Of a DNA stretch of 64,000 bases, positions 21,740 through 33,734 are shown one piece after another; the stretch's first letter is position 1; each line of letters starts with the position of its first letter. Source of the stretch: Phocoena phocoena (taxonomy: Eukaryota; Chordata; Mammalia; Artiodactyla; Phocoenidae); NCBI RefSeq assembly GCF_963924675.1, contig NC_089236.1, forward strand, positions 48,392,500 to 48,456,499, read 5' to 3'. Below the pieces are notes generated by a model. It searched no databases. It saw only the letters and a list, made by a program, of their open reading frames with translations, and had not been told where the DNA came from. A program made the position numbers and the translations under genes.

Positions 21740-21970
21740 GTAAAGTCTTGGTTTTTTTAGTGAATCTAGCCCTAGTTCCCTGGTTCCTATATCTGGCTGA
21801 ATGTCATGATCAGGGAAACTAGTTAAACATCTACATTCCTGGTGCAACTCCAATGTCACTGACCCAGAATTTGAGGTGGCTGGGGGCTGAGGACCACAGG
21901 AGGCCCAGGAATCTGAATCTGAAGTTTCCAGGCGATTCTGACATTCAGATGGGTAGTCGAAACCCTTGGT
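21740..21970. repeat. MER5-like hAT transposon remnant
   Basis: 'GGCCCAGGAATCTGAATCTG', 'CAGGCGATTCTGACATTCAG' and a GTCGAAACCC end resemble MER5-class short DNA transposons. The antisense 105-codon frame 21731-22048 lies across it and is not a gene. Confidence 0.45.
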
Positions 21971-22569
21971 GTAAATCTCTTCCCAGGTAAGCAAAAGGGC
22001 CAGGGAAAAGGATATGGTGGCGACTGGGGGAGGGAAAGAAAGACCCACAGTCTAGGTCTGACTCTGCTCTTTAGGGTTATCTATGCATTTTTAATTTTAT
22101 GTTTATAGTCTATGTTTTCTTTCATGCTTTTCAAGGTTAACAGCTAGACGGAATCTGGAGTCCCTAGGACTTGCTACTACATCTATTACAAGCAGGAATT
22201 TCCAAGAAGACTAACAGACCTGAATTCTTTTATCTCGCAATCCTAGAATTGCTAGGAATCTTAAAGGTCATTGAGTGGGACATGTACATTTTGAAGACTG
22301 CCTTAGCTCTCCAAAGGACAGGCAATGACATCAAGATTAGTGATGCGCATAATTCTGGTGAGCAACCCTAGTCAGGCTTTACCGGAGGCTTCCTGCCCCC
22401 AGCATTGCTAGCCGAGAGAACAGGAGACCCAGAGGAAAGGCTGACGGGGGAGAGACCTGGATGGTTGCCTACAGGAAGATGAAGGGAGATAGGATTGTAT
22501 AGAAGCGGAGTGGGTGGACCGGTATGGGTAGGAGCAATAGTTCAGTGTCTTCCAACAGAAAGGAATTTA

Positions 22570-22735
22570 TTTACTCACTCCCCAAACGTTTATTAGTTAT
22601 CTACTTGGAGGCTGATCTGACACTAGCCAGAGCTCCTGCCCTCAAAGGGCTCTCAATCTAGTGGGATAGACAGATACATATCACAATGGAGCGTGATAAG
22701 TCCAACAATGGAGGCAGATACTAGGAGTGATGTAA
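22570..22735 (+). repeat. Ancient repeat of the 'CCTGCCCTCAAGG' type
   Basis: 'AGAGCTCCTGCCCTCAAAGG', 'CTCTCAATCTAGTGGGATAG' and 'GAGCGTGATAAGTCC' match a phrase common in old mammalian repeats. Related text occurs near 28735, 34340 and 49430. Family not assigned. Confidence 0.55.
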
Positions 22736-22782
22736 GAATCTGCTAAAATACTACAGCCCACATTCCTCTTTCCTGCTCTTTT

Positions 22783-23064
22783 GTTTTTTTTTTTAACAAT
22801 TTATTTATTTTTGGCTGCGTTGGGTCTTCGTTGCTGCGCGTGGGCTTTCTCTAGTTGTGTTGACGGGCTTCTCATCGCAGTGGCTTCTCTTGTTGTGGAG
22901 CACGGGCTCTAGGCACACAGAGTTCAGTAGTTGTGGCACGTGGGCTCAGTAGTTGTGGCGCACAGGCTTAGTTGCTCCGCGGCATGTGGGATCTTCCTGG
23001 GCTCAAACCCGTGTCCCCTGCATCGGCAGGTGGATTCTTAACCACTGTGCCACCAGGGAAGCCC
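22783..23064 (-). mobile_element. Long CHR-1-type SINE
   Basis: 'GGCTGCGTTGGGTCTTCGTT', 'CAGTAGTTGTGGC' modules and head GGGAAGCCC. Target duplication TTCCTGCTCTTTT (22769-22781) versus TTCCTGCTCCTTTTT (from 23066). Confidence 0.92.
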
Positions 23065-25410
23065 ATTCCTGCTCCTTTTTAAACCACCAACTTTCTTTTG
23101 TGTTTCTTTAAAAACATAAATATTTTTCTCTAGGGATGATGTGACAAATGAATATACTTCTCCTCATCTACCCCCTTCCTGTAATTACAAAGCTTTTGTT
23201 GGGTGCTATGGACCAAAGGTAATTCATTGGTGTGACATAAGATGGCAACTGTGTGGATGTAGATTTTAAGACGTTAGGGATGGGTTGGCTAGAAGCAAAA
23301 AATGAAGAAGCAGGTTGAAGGTGCCCCAGATTGATATGAAGGCCAGGAGGTGCAGGAAAAGGAAGAGGAATTAAATTGGAGCCTGAGAAAGAAAAAAAAA
23401 ATTCAAACATAGAAATGGCTGCAATTAGAAAATATCAGGCAGTATAGTTTAAACCTGTATCTTGGAAGATAACCATTCAAAGTGTATTATTTTACTGAGT
23501 AGTAAAGGGGGAAATGTATCCTAACCTTTTAATAAAGAACCACATGAATCAGAAGTGCTGCAGGAGATTTCAAGGATACCAGGGAAGATATTACAATAAT
23601 CTACTGTTAAAATAGTTAGCTTAATTGAAAATTGATAATCAAATTGATATAGTCAGTAGTAAAGTTACCCTGAATGATATCCAATGCTTAAAATTACTAT
23701 ATTACTATAATTCAGTCAGTTAATGCCAACTTCAAACACAATTTAAATAATAAACTGTTTCAAAGAAAATTGAAACAATGGTGCTAAAGTTCTTCCTGCA
23801 ATGGAATCCTAAATTGTTTTATGTAGCTTTTCATTTTTAACAACTAGGTTGAATCTGTGTTACACAGATTTAGTTATTAATAGATATCTTATAATTTCAG
23901 GCCTCTCCACGGAAGTCAGTGTTTCCTTTTTATTTCTTTCTGCTCCTGCTGCAAGACAAGCACCCACTAGGCATTCAGAAAATATTTGTTTGTTGATGAA
24001 AACCTTGAGTAGAAATGCATAGACTCAGAGTTCATAACTTTGATCTGTTGTGAAATAGAATAAGCAAAATGTGGATTCCATAGTCTACAGTCATTTAAAC
24101 CCATAATATTTTTTTCTAAGGATCAGGAAAGTACCTGCACTTTCTGGACAGATTTCTTCCAATAAAATTGAGATCTAAATTCAGTCTGCTTATTCAGAGC
24201 TCAGTTCCAATACTTAGATTATTGGAAGGTTGGTCTCGAATTCAGTATTCACTCCAAGTGGACTTTCAGCCTGAAGAGCTGAATAATGGCCTCAATTTTT
24301 CTACCCCTTTCGGTGTTGCAGGAATCAGTCACCTGAACTCTGCAGTGTGGCCTGGTTGCCATGGGCAGACTTGTGAGCTGGGACTGTTTTGCATACAAAG
24401 GAGAGCACCTGTGACGGTACATATTGAAAATTCAATTGCAGGTGTATTTGCAAATTGGATTTTGAGGGGGAAGTTTAAGCAAATCCTTTTGAAAGTGAAT
24501 CCCTCCAAGGTGTGAGTAATGAAGAAATAAAAGAAAAGTGACAATCAAAAACCTATTAAAATCTAGTTTCCAGAGAAGACTCTGACTGTCTAATGACATT
24601 TATGCTTTCATAGCTAGACATTTAACAGTCTTTTTGTGTCAGTTGCTTCCTTTATAAATGCCACGTGACAGATTTTTCAGTTCTCTCTGTTTCTAAGACC
24701 CTAATCCCCACCACTCTTAGATGCTTGAAATGAGCTGGTGACGCTGAGAGATGAGGTTCTCTGTGCCTCTGGATTTCTCTACAGGAACCAATAATGACGT
24801 CTCAAGCACCGATATATGAAATCTATCACTTGTCCAATCCACTCATCCCGTTGATATTTTCCTCTTTATTCAGTCCTCAAAATCTATTATTATGAAAAAA
24901 AAACAAACAAAAACTAAACAAACCAGCTGCTTAAAAACTTTAGATTTGGGGGGTAGCAATGGAGTCATGTGTCTAAACTAGAGGAAGAAATTATTCTCAC
25001 CTGATGATACTTTTCATTTGCATTCTTGTCTGCCTCCCCAGTGTTTTGCTCTTATTAAAAAGCCATTGCGCTCCCCGCCTTCCAAGATTTTTAGCCTAAC
25101 TGTTTAATTTTGCACCTGAACTCTATTTGCTACTGCTGCCATCCCCCTCAAAATGGTTGAGAAGGAAGGAGTGGAGATGAGGAATCAGAAGCAATAGAAA
25201 CCTAGACCTGATATTTTGGTCATATTATAAGTTGTGATAAGAACAATGGATGATGAGCTTTTCACTGTGACCCTTTCACTCTCTAATTGACATTGGTTAT
25301 TTGGGAGGGCGGCTGCAGGAATGGCTGGCTCAGGAACCAAATCTCTCCCTTTCCCTGCATGGAAAATATAATTCTAATTAGGAAAAGAAGATGGAATTAT
25401 CAAGTTTTAT
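23065..25410. other. Largely unique non-coding block
   Basis: More than 2 kb with little recognisable repeat, apart from a possible L2 tail near 23955-24000. It includes the motif-rich segment at 24300-24470. Open frames (23168-23410 antisense, 24168-24515 sense) show no family resemblance. A candidate conserved non-coding region, by inference. Confidence 0.5.
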
Positions 25411-25427
25411 TACATCGACTGCTTTTT

Positions 25428-25541
25428 TTTTTTAACTTTTTATTTTATAATTGGGGTATAGCTGATTATCAATGTTGTGATAGTTTCAGGTGCACAGCAA
25501 AGTGACTCAGCCATACATATACATGTATCTATTCTCTCCCA
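25428..25541 (-). mobile_element. Short 5'-truncated L1
   Basis: Poly(T), then 'GGGGTATAGCTGATTATCAA' and 'CAGGTGCACAGCAAAGTGAC'. Imperfect target duplication TACATCGACTGCTTT (25411) versus TACATCAGCTGCTTT (about 25545). Only about 115 bp was copied. Confidence 0.85.
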
Positions 25542-25559
25542 AACTACATCAGCTGCTTT

Positions 25560-27700
25560 ATAAGATAATCTTGGATGGGTTGAGTACGAATGTATTTAAG
25601 GTAAAGCAGCATTCACATTTTATTTGATCTCTGTTAGATTCTATGAATTGTGGCCCTGGAACCTGTTAAACATAAATTCCATACAGAGAAATGTTTTCTG
25701 AAAGCAAAACTTGATGTTTGCAAAACTTACAGGCTCATGGGTTTCTGATTGGGAGAGCGCACACAGACCCCTCCAAAGTAAATACATACATTCTAAATTT
25801 ACCTGAGTGCTTTGAGCAGCTCTTAACATCATATGACAAGGAGAACATTTGTTAATCAGAAAAATTACAACCTATTCATACTTATTGTTTGATTATTTCT
25901 TTGCTGACCTCTGAGGTCCCATTGTTGATTGAATTAGGTATAGTAACTCATATTTATTTTAGCAACTAGCTATTATGAATGCAAACTCTTCTTATCACCA
26001 GATGATTGATAGGCACATTAAGAAGTTGTTCAACAGGTTGCTTGGTTTGAAGAAATGCTTGAATCCTGATAGGTCACATTTTTTTTTTTTTTTTTTTTTT
26101 AATCAGGGAGGAGCGGGAATTAGCACAGATAAGGCCATGGTAACAACAATTTTATTTTCAAAGTGGAATGTTCTTATTTTAAAAAATTTAATTCTTTTAA
26201 GCAGTAGATGCCGTCAGTCCCTTTTATAGATTTAAATGTATGAGATGTTGGTAGGCTGAAAACATTCGGAAATAAATGGTTTTTCTAGTGTTTGGCTGGA
26301 GAATGTGTGCTATGAGGAAAATTGTCAAGTGATGAATTGTCAAGCGGTGGTGAAGTATCTGTTGATACTAATCATCTGACTGATTTTCCTTTTTTTAAAA
26401 AAAGGATTATTCTTTCTGTTTTGTTTAGACATTGCATAAAGGCTTCATTTTGTAGAGACTTTCAGGCACTTAAAATAAGTGAGGATCACAAATGCCTAAC
26501 ATTTTTTGCTGTTGGTAAAGCGTTGTTTTGATTCTCCTTTAAACGGAAACATAAGCACAACGGAGTCAGGCCAATTGCTCTTGGCTATCTGATAGGTCGT
26601 AATGAGGTTCAAGTTTGTACAGGTATTCATCTTTAATCTAGTCTTTCTTTGGTGAACAGTGTGGTTTCTCATACTGGCTGTCGTTTTGTCTCCTTATAAT
26701 ATCTCTTCCTGAGGACACAGGTACTGTGTTGGGAAGCACCAGAGAAAGGCCTAAGTATGAGCATAATGGGTGAGTCAAAATAAAAGGCTGAATATTTCTT
26801 CTTGAATGGAAGATGAACGATGTCGCTAGAAAATTCTGTTGTGTGATGCCTCAACTTCGAAAAAGTGACCTACATTTCTAATGGGGGATATAGAATTAGC
26901 AGGATTACTGTACCATTTGATACCAATTTTATGGGGGCAGATACTAGGAAATGCAATGCTATGTACAATTATACGAAGGGCAATTCTGAAATAAAAAATT
27001 ACCAAAGGAATATGAAGATTGGTGACATGGAGTTTCTGAAGTGGAAACTGGCCTGGTGTCATCTGGTTAGGATTTGCAGGCTCTCAGATGGGGGTCTCTG
27101 GTCTAGGACACTGTGAGCATTTTATCTGTTGGCATGTTCAGGGGTGATGTGGAGAGTGGCAAAACAGCAGAGTGTCTCATTATTAAACAAATCACAGGTT
27201 CAAATCTCCCTCTCCCTCTTCCACGCGCTTCCTTGGAGACACTGTTCCTTGTCAATTTCCTGAATCGCATTAATATAAACTATGACTTTGAATCAGGAAG
27301 AATGTGAGGTATCTGAAGAGTAGTATTTATATCTTCCATGTGACATTTGCATCACATTGATAAATGTTGAAAACCTTCTTGAGAACACTGAAGAAATAAG
27401 GAAATAGAGTTCAAAATAAAGTATAGAACTTGTTAGACTAGTTTCTGTTTAAAACTTGGTGGATTATGCCTCTTTGTTTTAAACCATTAGAACAGCAATT
27501 ATTAAATATCAGATTCCTTAAAGAGTCGCTCGCTCCCCTTGGAAAGTTTTGATTAAAGCCATGTATTTATTAAAGTGTTCTACCCACACATCTTTCCTTC
27601 AAGATGTTTTTCCCACGTCTGCTGTTTTATTACATGATGGTTATTGAAAGGTTAGATGTCATTTACTTTCCCAAGGTTTATTTTTATATCATAAATCGTA
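25560..27700. other. Largely unique non-coding block with a T21 run
   Basis: Few repeats are visible apart from a poly(T) run at about 26080-26100. Scattered frames of 60-84 codons on both strands show no recognisable family. Candidate region for conserved regulatory DNA; nothing definite is shown. Confidence 0.45.
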
Positions 27701-27724
27701 CTTAAAAAAATTTTTAATACATCA

Positions 27725-27880
27725 TGAGAAGCAGCGTGGGCTGTTCAAACTGGATGTCAGGAGACCTGGGTTCTACTCTCCATGTGACTTTGGGTAAGTC
27801 AACAAATTTAGACATGTCTCAGTCTCTCTGGCTGCATAATGGGGATAATAATATTTCCCTTCTACCTCTTTCACAGGTTT
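27725..27880 (+). repeat. MIR fragment
   Basis: 'AAGCAGCGTGGGCTGTTCAA', 'GAGACCTGGGTTCTACTCTC', 'GTGACTTTGGGTAAGTCAAC' and 'CTGCATAATGGGGATAATAA' are the MIR central region in order. Confidence 0.85.
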
Positions 27881-27909
27881 TTTTTTTCCCCCTTGGATTA
27901 ATTAGTTAA

Positions 27910-28180
27910 TGTTTGCAAGCCACTCTGAGCTCCTTTGATAAAATACAAAGCACCATTATTTATGGCAATAATAATAGTGTCTTGGACCTGCAGGCTTCCT
28001 TTCATCCGAGGATCCCAAAGTACTTTACCTCTGGGATTGTAACTTTACAGAGGGTTACTGTGTGGTGGCTGACTCTCCTTGAAGAAACAGACGGTAACAA
28101 GCCGTCTGGGTTTTCACTAGAGAGTAATTAAGTCTCCCACCAACTCCTGCGTCATTTGCATAAACTTCCCAAGACAGAAA
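27910..28180 (+). repeat. Ancient amniote-type repeat, possible conserved element
   Basis: 'TTTCATCCGAGGATCCCAAA' followed by 'GTACTTTAC' resembles a widespread, very old vertebrate repeat (CR1/L3 or AmnSINE-like; name uncertain). The flanking sequence is unusually undamaged, with TTTGCAT and GTAATTAAG homeobox/POU-like motifs, which suggests exaptation. Confidence 0.4.
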
Positions 28181-28231
28181 AGCAGCTCCCAAAGAGAGCG
28201 GAGTCTGACTCTTCATCCCTTGTCACTATTT

Positions 28232-28430
28232 TTTTTTTGCGGTACGCAGGCCTCTCACTGCTGTGGCCTCTCCTGTTGTGGAACACAGGCTCCGGACGCG
28301 CAGGCTCAGCGGCCATGGCTCACGGGCCCAGCCGCTCCACGGCATGTGGGATCTTCTCGGACAGGGGCACGAACCCGTGTCCCCTGCATCAGCAGGCGGA
28401 CTCTCAACCACTGCGCCACCAGGGAAGCCC
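28232..28430 (-). mobile_element. CHR-2-type SINE with 14-bp target duplication
   Basis: Full CHR-2 with head GGGAAGCCC. CCTTGTCACTATTT is at 28218-28231 and 28431-28444, exact. Confidence 0.95.
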
Positions 28431-28444
28431 CCTTGTCACTATTT

Positions 28445-29345
28445 ATAAACAAGTCACAGGGGATTTGGAATTTGGAATCTCAACTCCTACATCTATACTT
28501 TGAGAATTTGGTAAAGCATGGGAATATTTAGACAGCAGGTAAATTCCGTTCAACGAAAATATAAATGTAGCAAGTGTGGGTTACCTGAAGGTCATTCAGG
28601 TTGTGTGTAACAATTATGGACGAGTCCTGTGATCCCTCCTTGGCAGTCTGGTTAGGCTAACTTCAGTTAGTTGGCACAGATGAATGAGGTCCTAACTCTT
28701 GTGCATGTCTGGGGTTATTAAGAAGAAAAGTGTACGATGTGGTCCCTGCCCTCAAGTTGTTTACAACCTGTTTGAGAAGATGAAACTAAGAAGCAGGAAA
28801 CAATTAGTGGACCATGGAAGACAGCATATAATTAAAGGCTAAATTGTGTGGAGCAGACCACAGGAAGTAGAGAGAAGGGAGCCATCAATATGGACCAGTG
28901 TAGTTCAGGGAAGATTTACCAAGAGGTGAATTTAAAGGAGCGTGTTTTCCCAAGAACCAGTATCACAGAAGCAGTGCATGTAATGTGTGTATGGACGGCA
29001 GGTGCCTGTGTTAGGAGACAGGGCAGATGGAGGACACTCTTCACTTTTCCCAGGGAACCCAGGGCTTTGGTGGCAAGCAGCGGGGAGGGAAGCTCCCAGG
29101 GTACGGGGAACTTTCAAAGGCAGGCAGAGGAGTTTGGACGTAATTTAATTCACCTAAAAAAAAAAAAAAAAGACTTCAGAACACAGGGAACTGATAAAAG
29201 CAGTACTTTAGAATAATTTTTTGGCAACAGCCTTCAGGAATCACTGGAGCAGGAAAGAGACTTAAAGCTGGGAGGCTAGCTGGAATCAAATATAGTAATG
29301 GGGTGGGCATTATTTAGAAAGAATTAATTAAAAATAGAGCTTTTA
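28445..29345. other. Intergenic DNA with an old repeat piece
   Basis: 28735-28850 contains 'TCCCTGCCCTCAAGTTGTTT', an old repeat phrase. The sense frame 28848-29216 overlaps an A-run and shows no domain. No gene called. Confidence 0.45.
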
Positions 29346-29349
29346 ATGA

Positions 29350-29535
29350 GAGCTTAGCATGTGCTGGGAATGCATCTCATTCTCACAAAAACCCAAGGTG
29401 ATACTAATATTAACTCATGGTAGCACTGATTTCCTGATATGGAAACTGTGGCTGAGAGGGGCTAGGGAACTTGCCCAGAGTCACAGACTTAGAATGAGCT
29501 AGAGCCAAGGTTTGAACCCAGTATGAATCCTAAAT
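29350..29535 (+). repeat. MIR fragment
   Basis: 'GAGAGCTTAGCATGTGCTGG', 'GGAACTTGCCCAGAGTCACA' and 'AGCCAAGGTTTGAACCCAGT' are canonical MIR phrases. Confidence 0.85.
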
Positions 29536-30999
29536 CGCTATTTAGGCTTAGGAGATTAAAATGGGAGAGGTAGGCATTTTGATGAAAGAATAGCTGTCCA
29601 GTCTAGATAGGAAAATGCTGGGTTAAACAAAGTTAAAACAGGTCATTTCCCCCACCCCCTTTATTCCTGCAGGACATCTTAGAACCGCACGTTGTGAATC
29701 TGCGGGAGAATTTAGTCTAAGGAGCATGTCCCCACCCTGGCACAGTGCAGAAGACACTTGGAAAATGCTGGCTTGGAATCTTCCTTCATAGCCATGGCAA
29801 GCTCCAGGACCTGGAAGGCTAGGGAGCCGTCAAGATGTGAGTGTTGGGGATTGCAGTCACTAACAGAGACAGCCACAAGTTAGGATCTGGGTTAAGAAAA
29901 GCAGGAAGTAAGAAGAGGGGCAGACCCAGAGGCCACCATCAGTATGCCCAACTAGGTTTAGGGACCTGGGAATTCAAAGCGGGAAGGTTCAGATCACAGG
30001 CAAATTAGTTATAAGGGGAACCGCACATTGGGAGGTCAATGCCCACTGTGCCTGAGGCTGTATCCTCCCTTGCTTCACCAGGTCACACTCTGCCAGTCTA
30101 ACCTGTCTCCACTTCGCAGTCTCTGGGCAGCTGGCACTCTTGGTGTGGGGTTGAAGAGAGGTAAATAGGTTTTCCTGGTGGGAAAAGATGTTCAGTTGCC
30201 GGCAGGAGAGGATTTGGTTGCTATCTTGGAAGCTGAGGATTATAAAATTTGACTTTGACTCCAGATGAAAATAAGAATAACTCTAATGAGAAAAGATGGT
30301 TCTTGGCAAAGAGGAATCTTGCTGATCATTTCTGAGGTGTTGAAAGGGGAAAAGGTTAAAACAAAACTACAGCTGAGTTTGAAACCCCAAGAAACCTTAA
30401 ACATTAGCTGGCTTTAAAATTCTATTGCAAATGATCAGAGCATTAGCCATTATTTCTAAAGCTTGCAATTTGACTTAGGAATATACTGATTACATTTTGA
30501 TACATTTGGCAGCCAAAGTAGAGCAGGAAATCATTACTGGATAAAAAAGGCCACACAGGAGGAAGTTTTTATTGGCAAATACCAGCTTGTATATTTACAG
30601 AATCCTATCATCTTAGTCCGAGAAGGAGTCTTTCCCCGGTTTCAAAATAGGTCCAAAGAGATAACAAATCTTTCCTCTTTTTATGACCTCCCCCTCCTGC
30701 CCCACTAGCTCCCACCAGCTTCCAACTCTCTGAAATGGATTCCAACTTCCAATATTGCCACCATCAGGTACGGCCAAAATCAGTTTAAATCCTCTTTTTT
30801 TGGGGGTGGGGTGCAGGGGTGATCTCTTCTGTGAACATGGAAAACAGTTATCATCTTTTCTTTTAAAACCCTTCATATTCTAGAAGGCTATAATTACGTT
30901 TCCCTCAATTTTCTCAGCTTTACATGGAATACTAGACGTACATCTGACATTTGTTGTTTTTTTTAATTTTTATTTTAGAACTGTTTCTGACATTTGTTG
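29536..30999. other. Intergenic DNA, no gene seen
   Basis: Unique sequence of moderate GC content. The antisense frame 30613-30876 has no recognisable similarity. Confidence 0.5.
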
Positions 31000-31195
31000 A
31001 CTCCTTGAGATGTGCAGGGCATCCAGCAAGTCACTTAAATGACCTCATTTACTTCCTACAAAATCCTGTGAATCAGGTATTTTTATCCCCATTTGAAAGA
31101 TAATGAAATTGACACTTGAGGTCCAGAGGTCAGTAATACCTTTCAAATAGTTGGTAAATAGAAGAGCCAGGATTGAAAATTCGCCACTCTTAATG
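31000..31195 (+). repeat. MIR fragment
   Basis: 'AATGACCTCATTTACTTCCT', 'TTTTATCCCCATTTGAAAGA' and 'GAAGAGCCAGGATTGAAAAT' occur in MIR order. Confidence 0.8.
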
Positions 31196-31249
31196 GGAAC
31201 TCATGGACTAAATTTTCCAACCCTTTGAGTCAGCTCTCCTTCCTTTTTT

Positions 31250-31446
31250 TTTTTTGCGGTACGCGGGCCTCTCACTGCTGTGGCCTCTCCCGTTGCGGAG
31301 CACAGGCTCCGGACGCACAGGCTCAGCGGCCATGGCTCACGGGCCCAGCCGCTCCGCGGCATGTGGGATCTTCCCGGACCGGGGCACAAACCCGTATCCC
31401 CTGCATCGGCAGACAGACTCTCAACCACTGTGTCACCAGGGAAGCC
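31250..31446 (-). mobile_element. CHR-2-type SINE with 14-bp target duplication
   Basis: Full CHR-2. CTCCTTCCTTTTTT is at 31236-31249 and 31447-31460, exact. First member of the 31-41 kb cluster. Confidence 0.95.
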
Positions 31447-31460
31447 CTCCTTCCTTTTTT

Positions 31461-31879
31461 CCTTTGATTTCTTTACTTTTCTTCAAGGCTTGGTTGTCCT
31501 TGAACCCCTTTCCTTTCCTCCATGCTTTCTTATTTGACTATTTGAGGTCTCACTGTTCCTGTTTTTAGCTACCATTTAAAAAATTGTATTACACATATAC
31601 ATTCTTTACATATTTTAAAATATTTATACGTTATTTAGTTTTTTTCCCCTCATTCCATCGGAAATAGGAACTCCTTGCAAGTTGGAACCATACCTTGCAA
31701 TTCATTGATTTCTTAGCCAAAATATTGTTCTTTGAGTGGTAATTGTCTTATCATGGAATAGAGAAAAAATGAGATCAAATTGAGAGGAAAATAGACTTTT
31801 AATGAGGCCAGACCATTCCTCCTTCCTCTGTGCTCTGAAAGCATTTTGCATAAATACAAGTAAACCAAAAAAGAAGGTG
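31461..31879. other. Intergenic DNA, possibly L2-derived at its start
   Basis: 'AACTCCTTGCAAGTTGGAAC' near 31670 has an L2-tail flavour. No gene seen. Confidence 0.4.
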
Positions 31880-32095
31880 GGTGCTGTGGTCAGAGGACTT
31901 GGGTTGAAATCCTAACCCTAAAATCTTCTACCTGTGTGACTTTGGGAAAGTTAGTATAACTTCCTAAGGACCCATTTTCTCCTAGTAAAGTGGGGATGAT
32001 ATGATAATACTAATCTTACTGGGTTGTTGTGAAGATTAGAGGATGCAATTAGGTAGACGCTTTGTAAAGCTAGACGCGGTAGCTGTTACAACTAC
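31880..32095 (+). repeat. MIR fragment
   Basis: 'GTCAGAGGACTTGGGTTGAA', 'CTGTGTGACTTTGGGAAAGT' and 'GTTGTTGTGAAGATTAGAGG' are well-ordered MIR phrases. Confidence 0.85.
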
Positions 32096-32154
32096 AGTTT
32101 TTATAATTAGACTACGTGCTATTCTTGTGTCTCTCTCACAGAAATTACTCTCTT

Positions 32155-32280
32155 ACTAGATCGTAAATTCCTCAAGGGCAAAGACTGCTCTTCATTTTTA
32201 TTATCTGCCCCACCAAGTTCCGTGCCTGTCATAAAGTAGTAGCATTCAACGATTTTTTCAGTGACTGTATGAGAAGGAAC
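32155..32280 (+). repeat. L2 3' tail
   Basis: 'CGTAAATTCCTCAAGGGCAA', 'CCAAGTTCCGTGCCTGTCAT' and an 'AGTAGTAGCATTCAACG' end are the L2 terminal phrase. Confidence 0.75.
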
Positions 32281-32605
32281 TCTAGTGAAGAGTCCAGGTT
32301 GGAAGACTTTAAAAAAGATTCTTTAAAGCTGAGCACAAGTTTTGTCAACTGAACTTTGACCCCAGCATGGGGCCCTACACACAAAAAAGGTACCTGAGTT
32401 AAGTAGCCTTTAATTACTGGAATTTATCCCAGTGACTATATTTTCTTTGCTAGTATTTCTTACAGCTCATTTTCAAATACGGATTTTTTTCCCATAATGT
32501 CCTGTCCTCAACCTTATGGAATCTATTTTTTCTTTAGCTCTTTACACACTTAAAGTTCCTTTCAGATTGTTCCATTGCTCCTAGTTACTGTACTGTAAAT
32601 TCTTT

Positions 32606-32945
32606 TTTTAAAATTGAAGTATAGTTGTTTACCATGTTTCAAGTGTACAGCAAAGTGATTCAGTTATATATGTATTTTAATATATATATATTCTTTTTCA
32701 GGTTCTTTTCCATTACAGGTTATTATAAGATATTGAATATAGTTCCGTGTGATATACAGTAGGTCCTTGTTGTTTATTTAATTTGATTAAATTAAATTTA
32801 ATTAATTAATTTTTTGGCCACATGAGGATTGAGGGATCTTAGTTTCCCCAACCAGGAATTGAACCCAGGCCACGGCAGTGTAAGTGCTGAGTCCTAACCA
32901 CTGGACTGCCAGGGAACTCCCTCTGTTTTATATATAGCAGTTGTA
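32606..32945 (-). mobile_element. 5'-truncated L1 split by a SINE
   Basis: T-run, 'AATTGAAGTATAGTTG', 'TACAGCAAAGTGATTCAGTT' and 'CAGTAGGTCCTTGTTGTTTA'. The text breaks off for a CHR-1 SINE and resumes 'CTGTTTTATATATAGCAG'. Approximate target duplication GTAAATTCTTT versus GTAATTCTTTC. Confidence 0.85.
32795..32921 (-). mobile_element. CHR-1-type SINE nested in L1
   Basis: 'TTTTTTGGCCACATGAGG', 'CCCAACCAGGAATTGAACCC' and a head GGGAACTCCC. It interrupts the L1 after GTTTATTTAA, so it is younger. Confidence 0.87.
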
Positions 32946-33500
32946 ATTCTTTCTTTCATGGTGCATCTCTTTCATAGCAGCTGGTTTTCTCTTGTGTGAT
33001 AATTTTTGACAGTGAACTCATCTTCAGTGGGAGCTGTCCAAAGGGTCCAACCACGCCGTAGATTGTGGCAGTATCCAGTGAGATGGGTTCCCATTCGTTT
33101 CTTTTATCCGAAAGGAGGTAAACAGACCCAGCGCAGTTTCTATTGCTAACAAGGCCTAGAGTGTAGGCCCAAGGGAGAGGCCTACAGATCACTTCTTCCA
33201 TGCCTTCCTACCCGACTTTGACAGCCAGCATGTATTGATACCTATACTTTCTAAGATATTGATAAAGGCCCTGTAAAAGACCATCTTCCTCTTATTTTTC
33301 CAGAACTGTCACTCTGATGGGGAAACCAGATGATCCTGACAGGATTCTGGTTATTATTCAGTACCAAGTTTTCTTAAGGTGTTTACTAAATTGGTTGAGT
33401 GGTGGTTTTTTTCCCGCTTGAGTACAGAAGTGAAGCTGATGGGTGGATATATTTCTAGAGTCTTTTTTGGGGGGTGGTGATTACAGACAGTTTATTTTCT
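32946..33500. other. Intergenic DNA, no gene seen
   Basis: The antisense 81-codon frame (32956-33201) has no recognisable domain. A short G run lies near 33467. Confidence 0.45.
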
Positions 33501-33512
33501 TTATACATTTTT

Positions 33513-33723
33513 TTTTTTTTTTTTTTTTTTGTGGTACGCGGGCCTCTCACTGTTGTGGCCTCTCCCGTTGAGGAGCACAGGCTCTGGATGCACGGGCTCT
33601 GCGGCCATGGCTCACGGGCCCAGCCGCTCCGCGGCATGTGGGATCTTCCCGGACCGGGACACGAACCCGTGTCCCCTGCATCGGCAGGCGGACTCTCAAC
33701 CACTGCGCCACCAGGGAAGCCCC
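33513..33723 (-). mobile_element. CHR-2-type SINE with 11-bp target duplication
   Basis: A long poly(T), then GTGGTACGCGGGCC and head GGGAAGCCC. TATACATTTTT is at 33502-33512 and 33724-33734. Confidence 0.94.
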
Positions 33724-33734
33724 TATACATTTTT

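Noticed and set aside
31201..31568. Recurring 60-120-codon open frames such as those reading MVESPPADAGDTG or SHCCGLSRCGAQAPDAQ, here and at about 10182, 17241, 20881, 28156, 33455, 34627, 36137, 36699, 37709, 38199, 41032, 55049 and 63005
   Set aside because: They are translations, in several frames and both strands, of CHR-2 SINE copies, which happen to lack stops. They are not a protein family.
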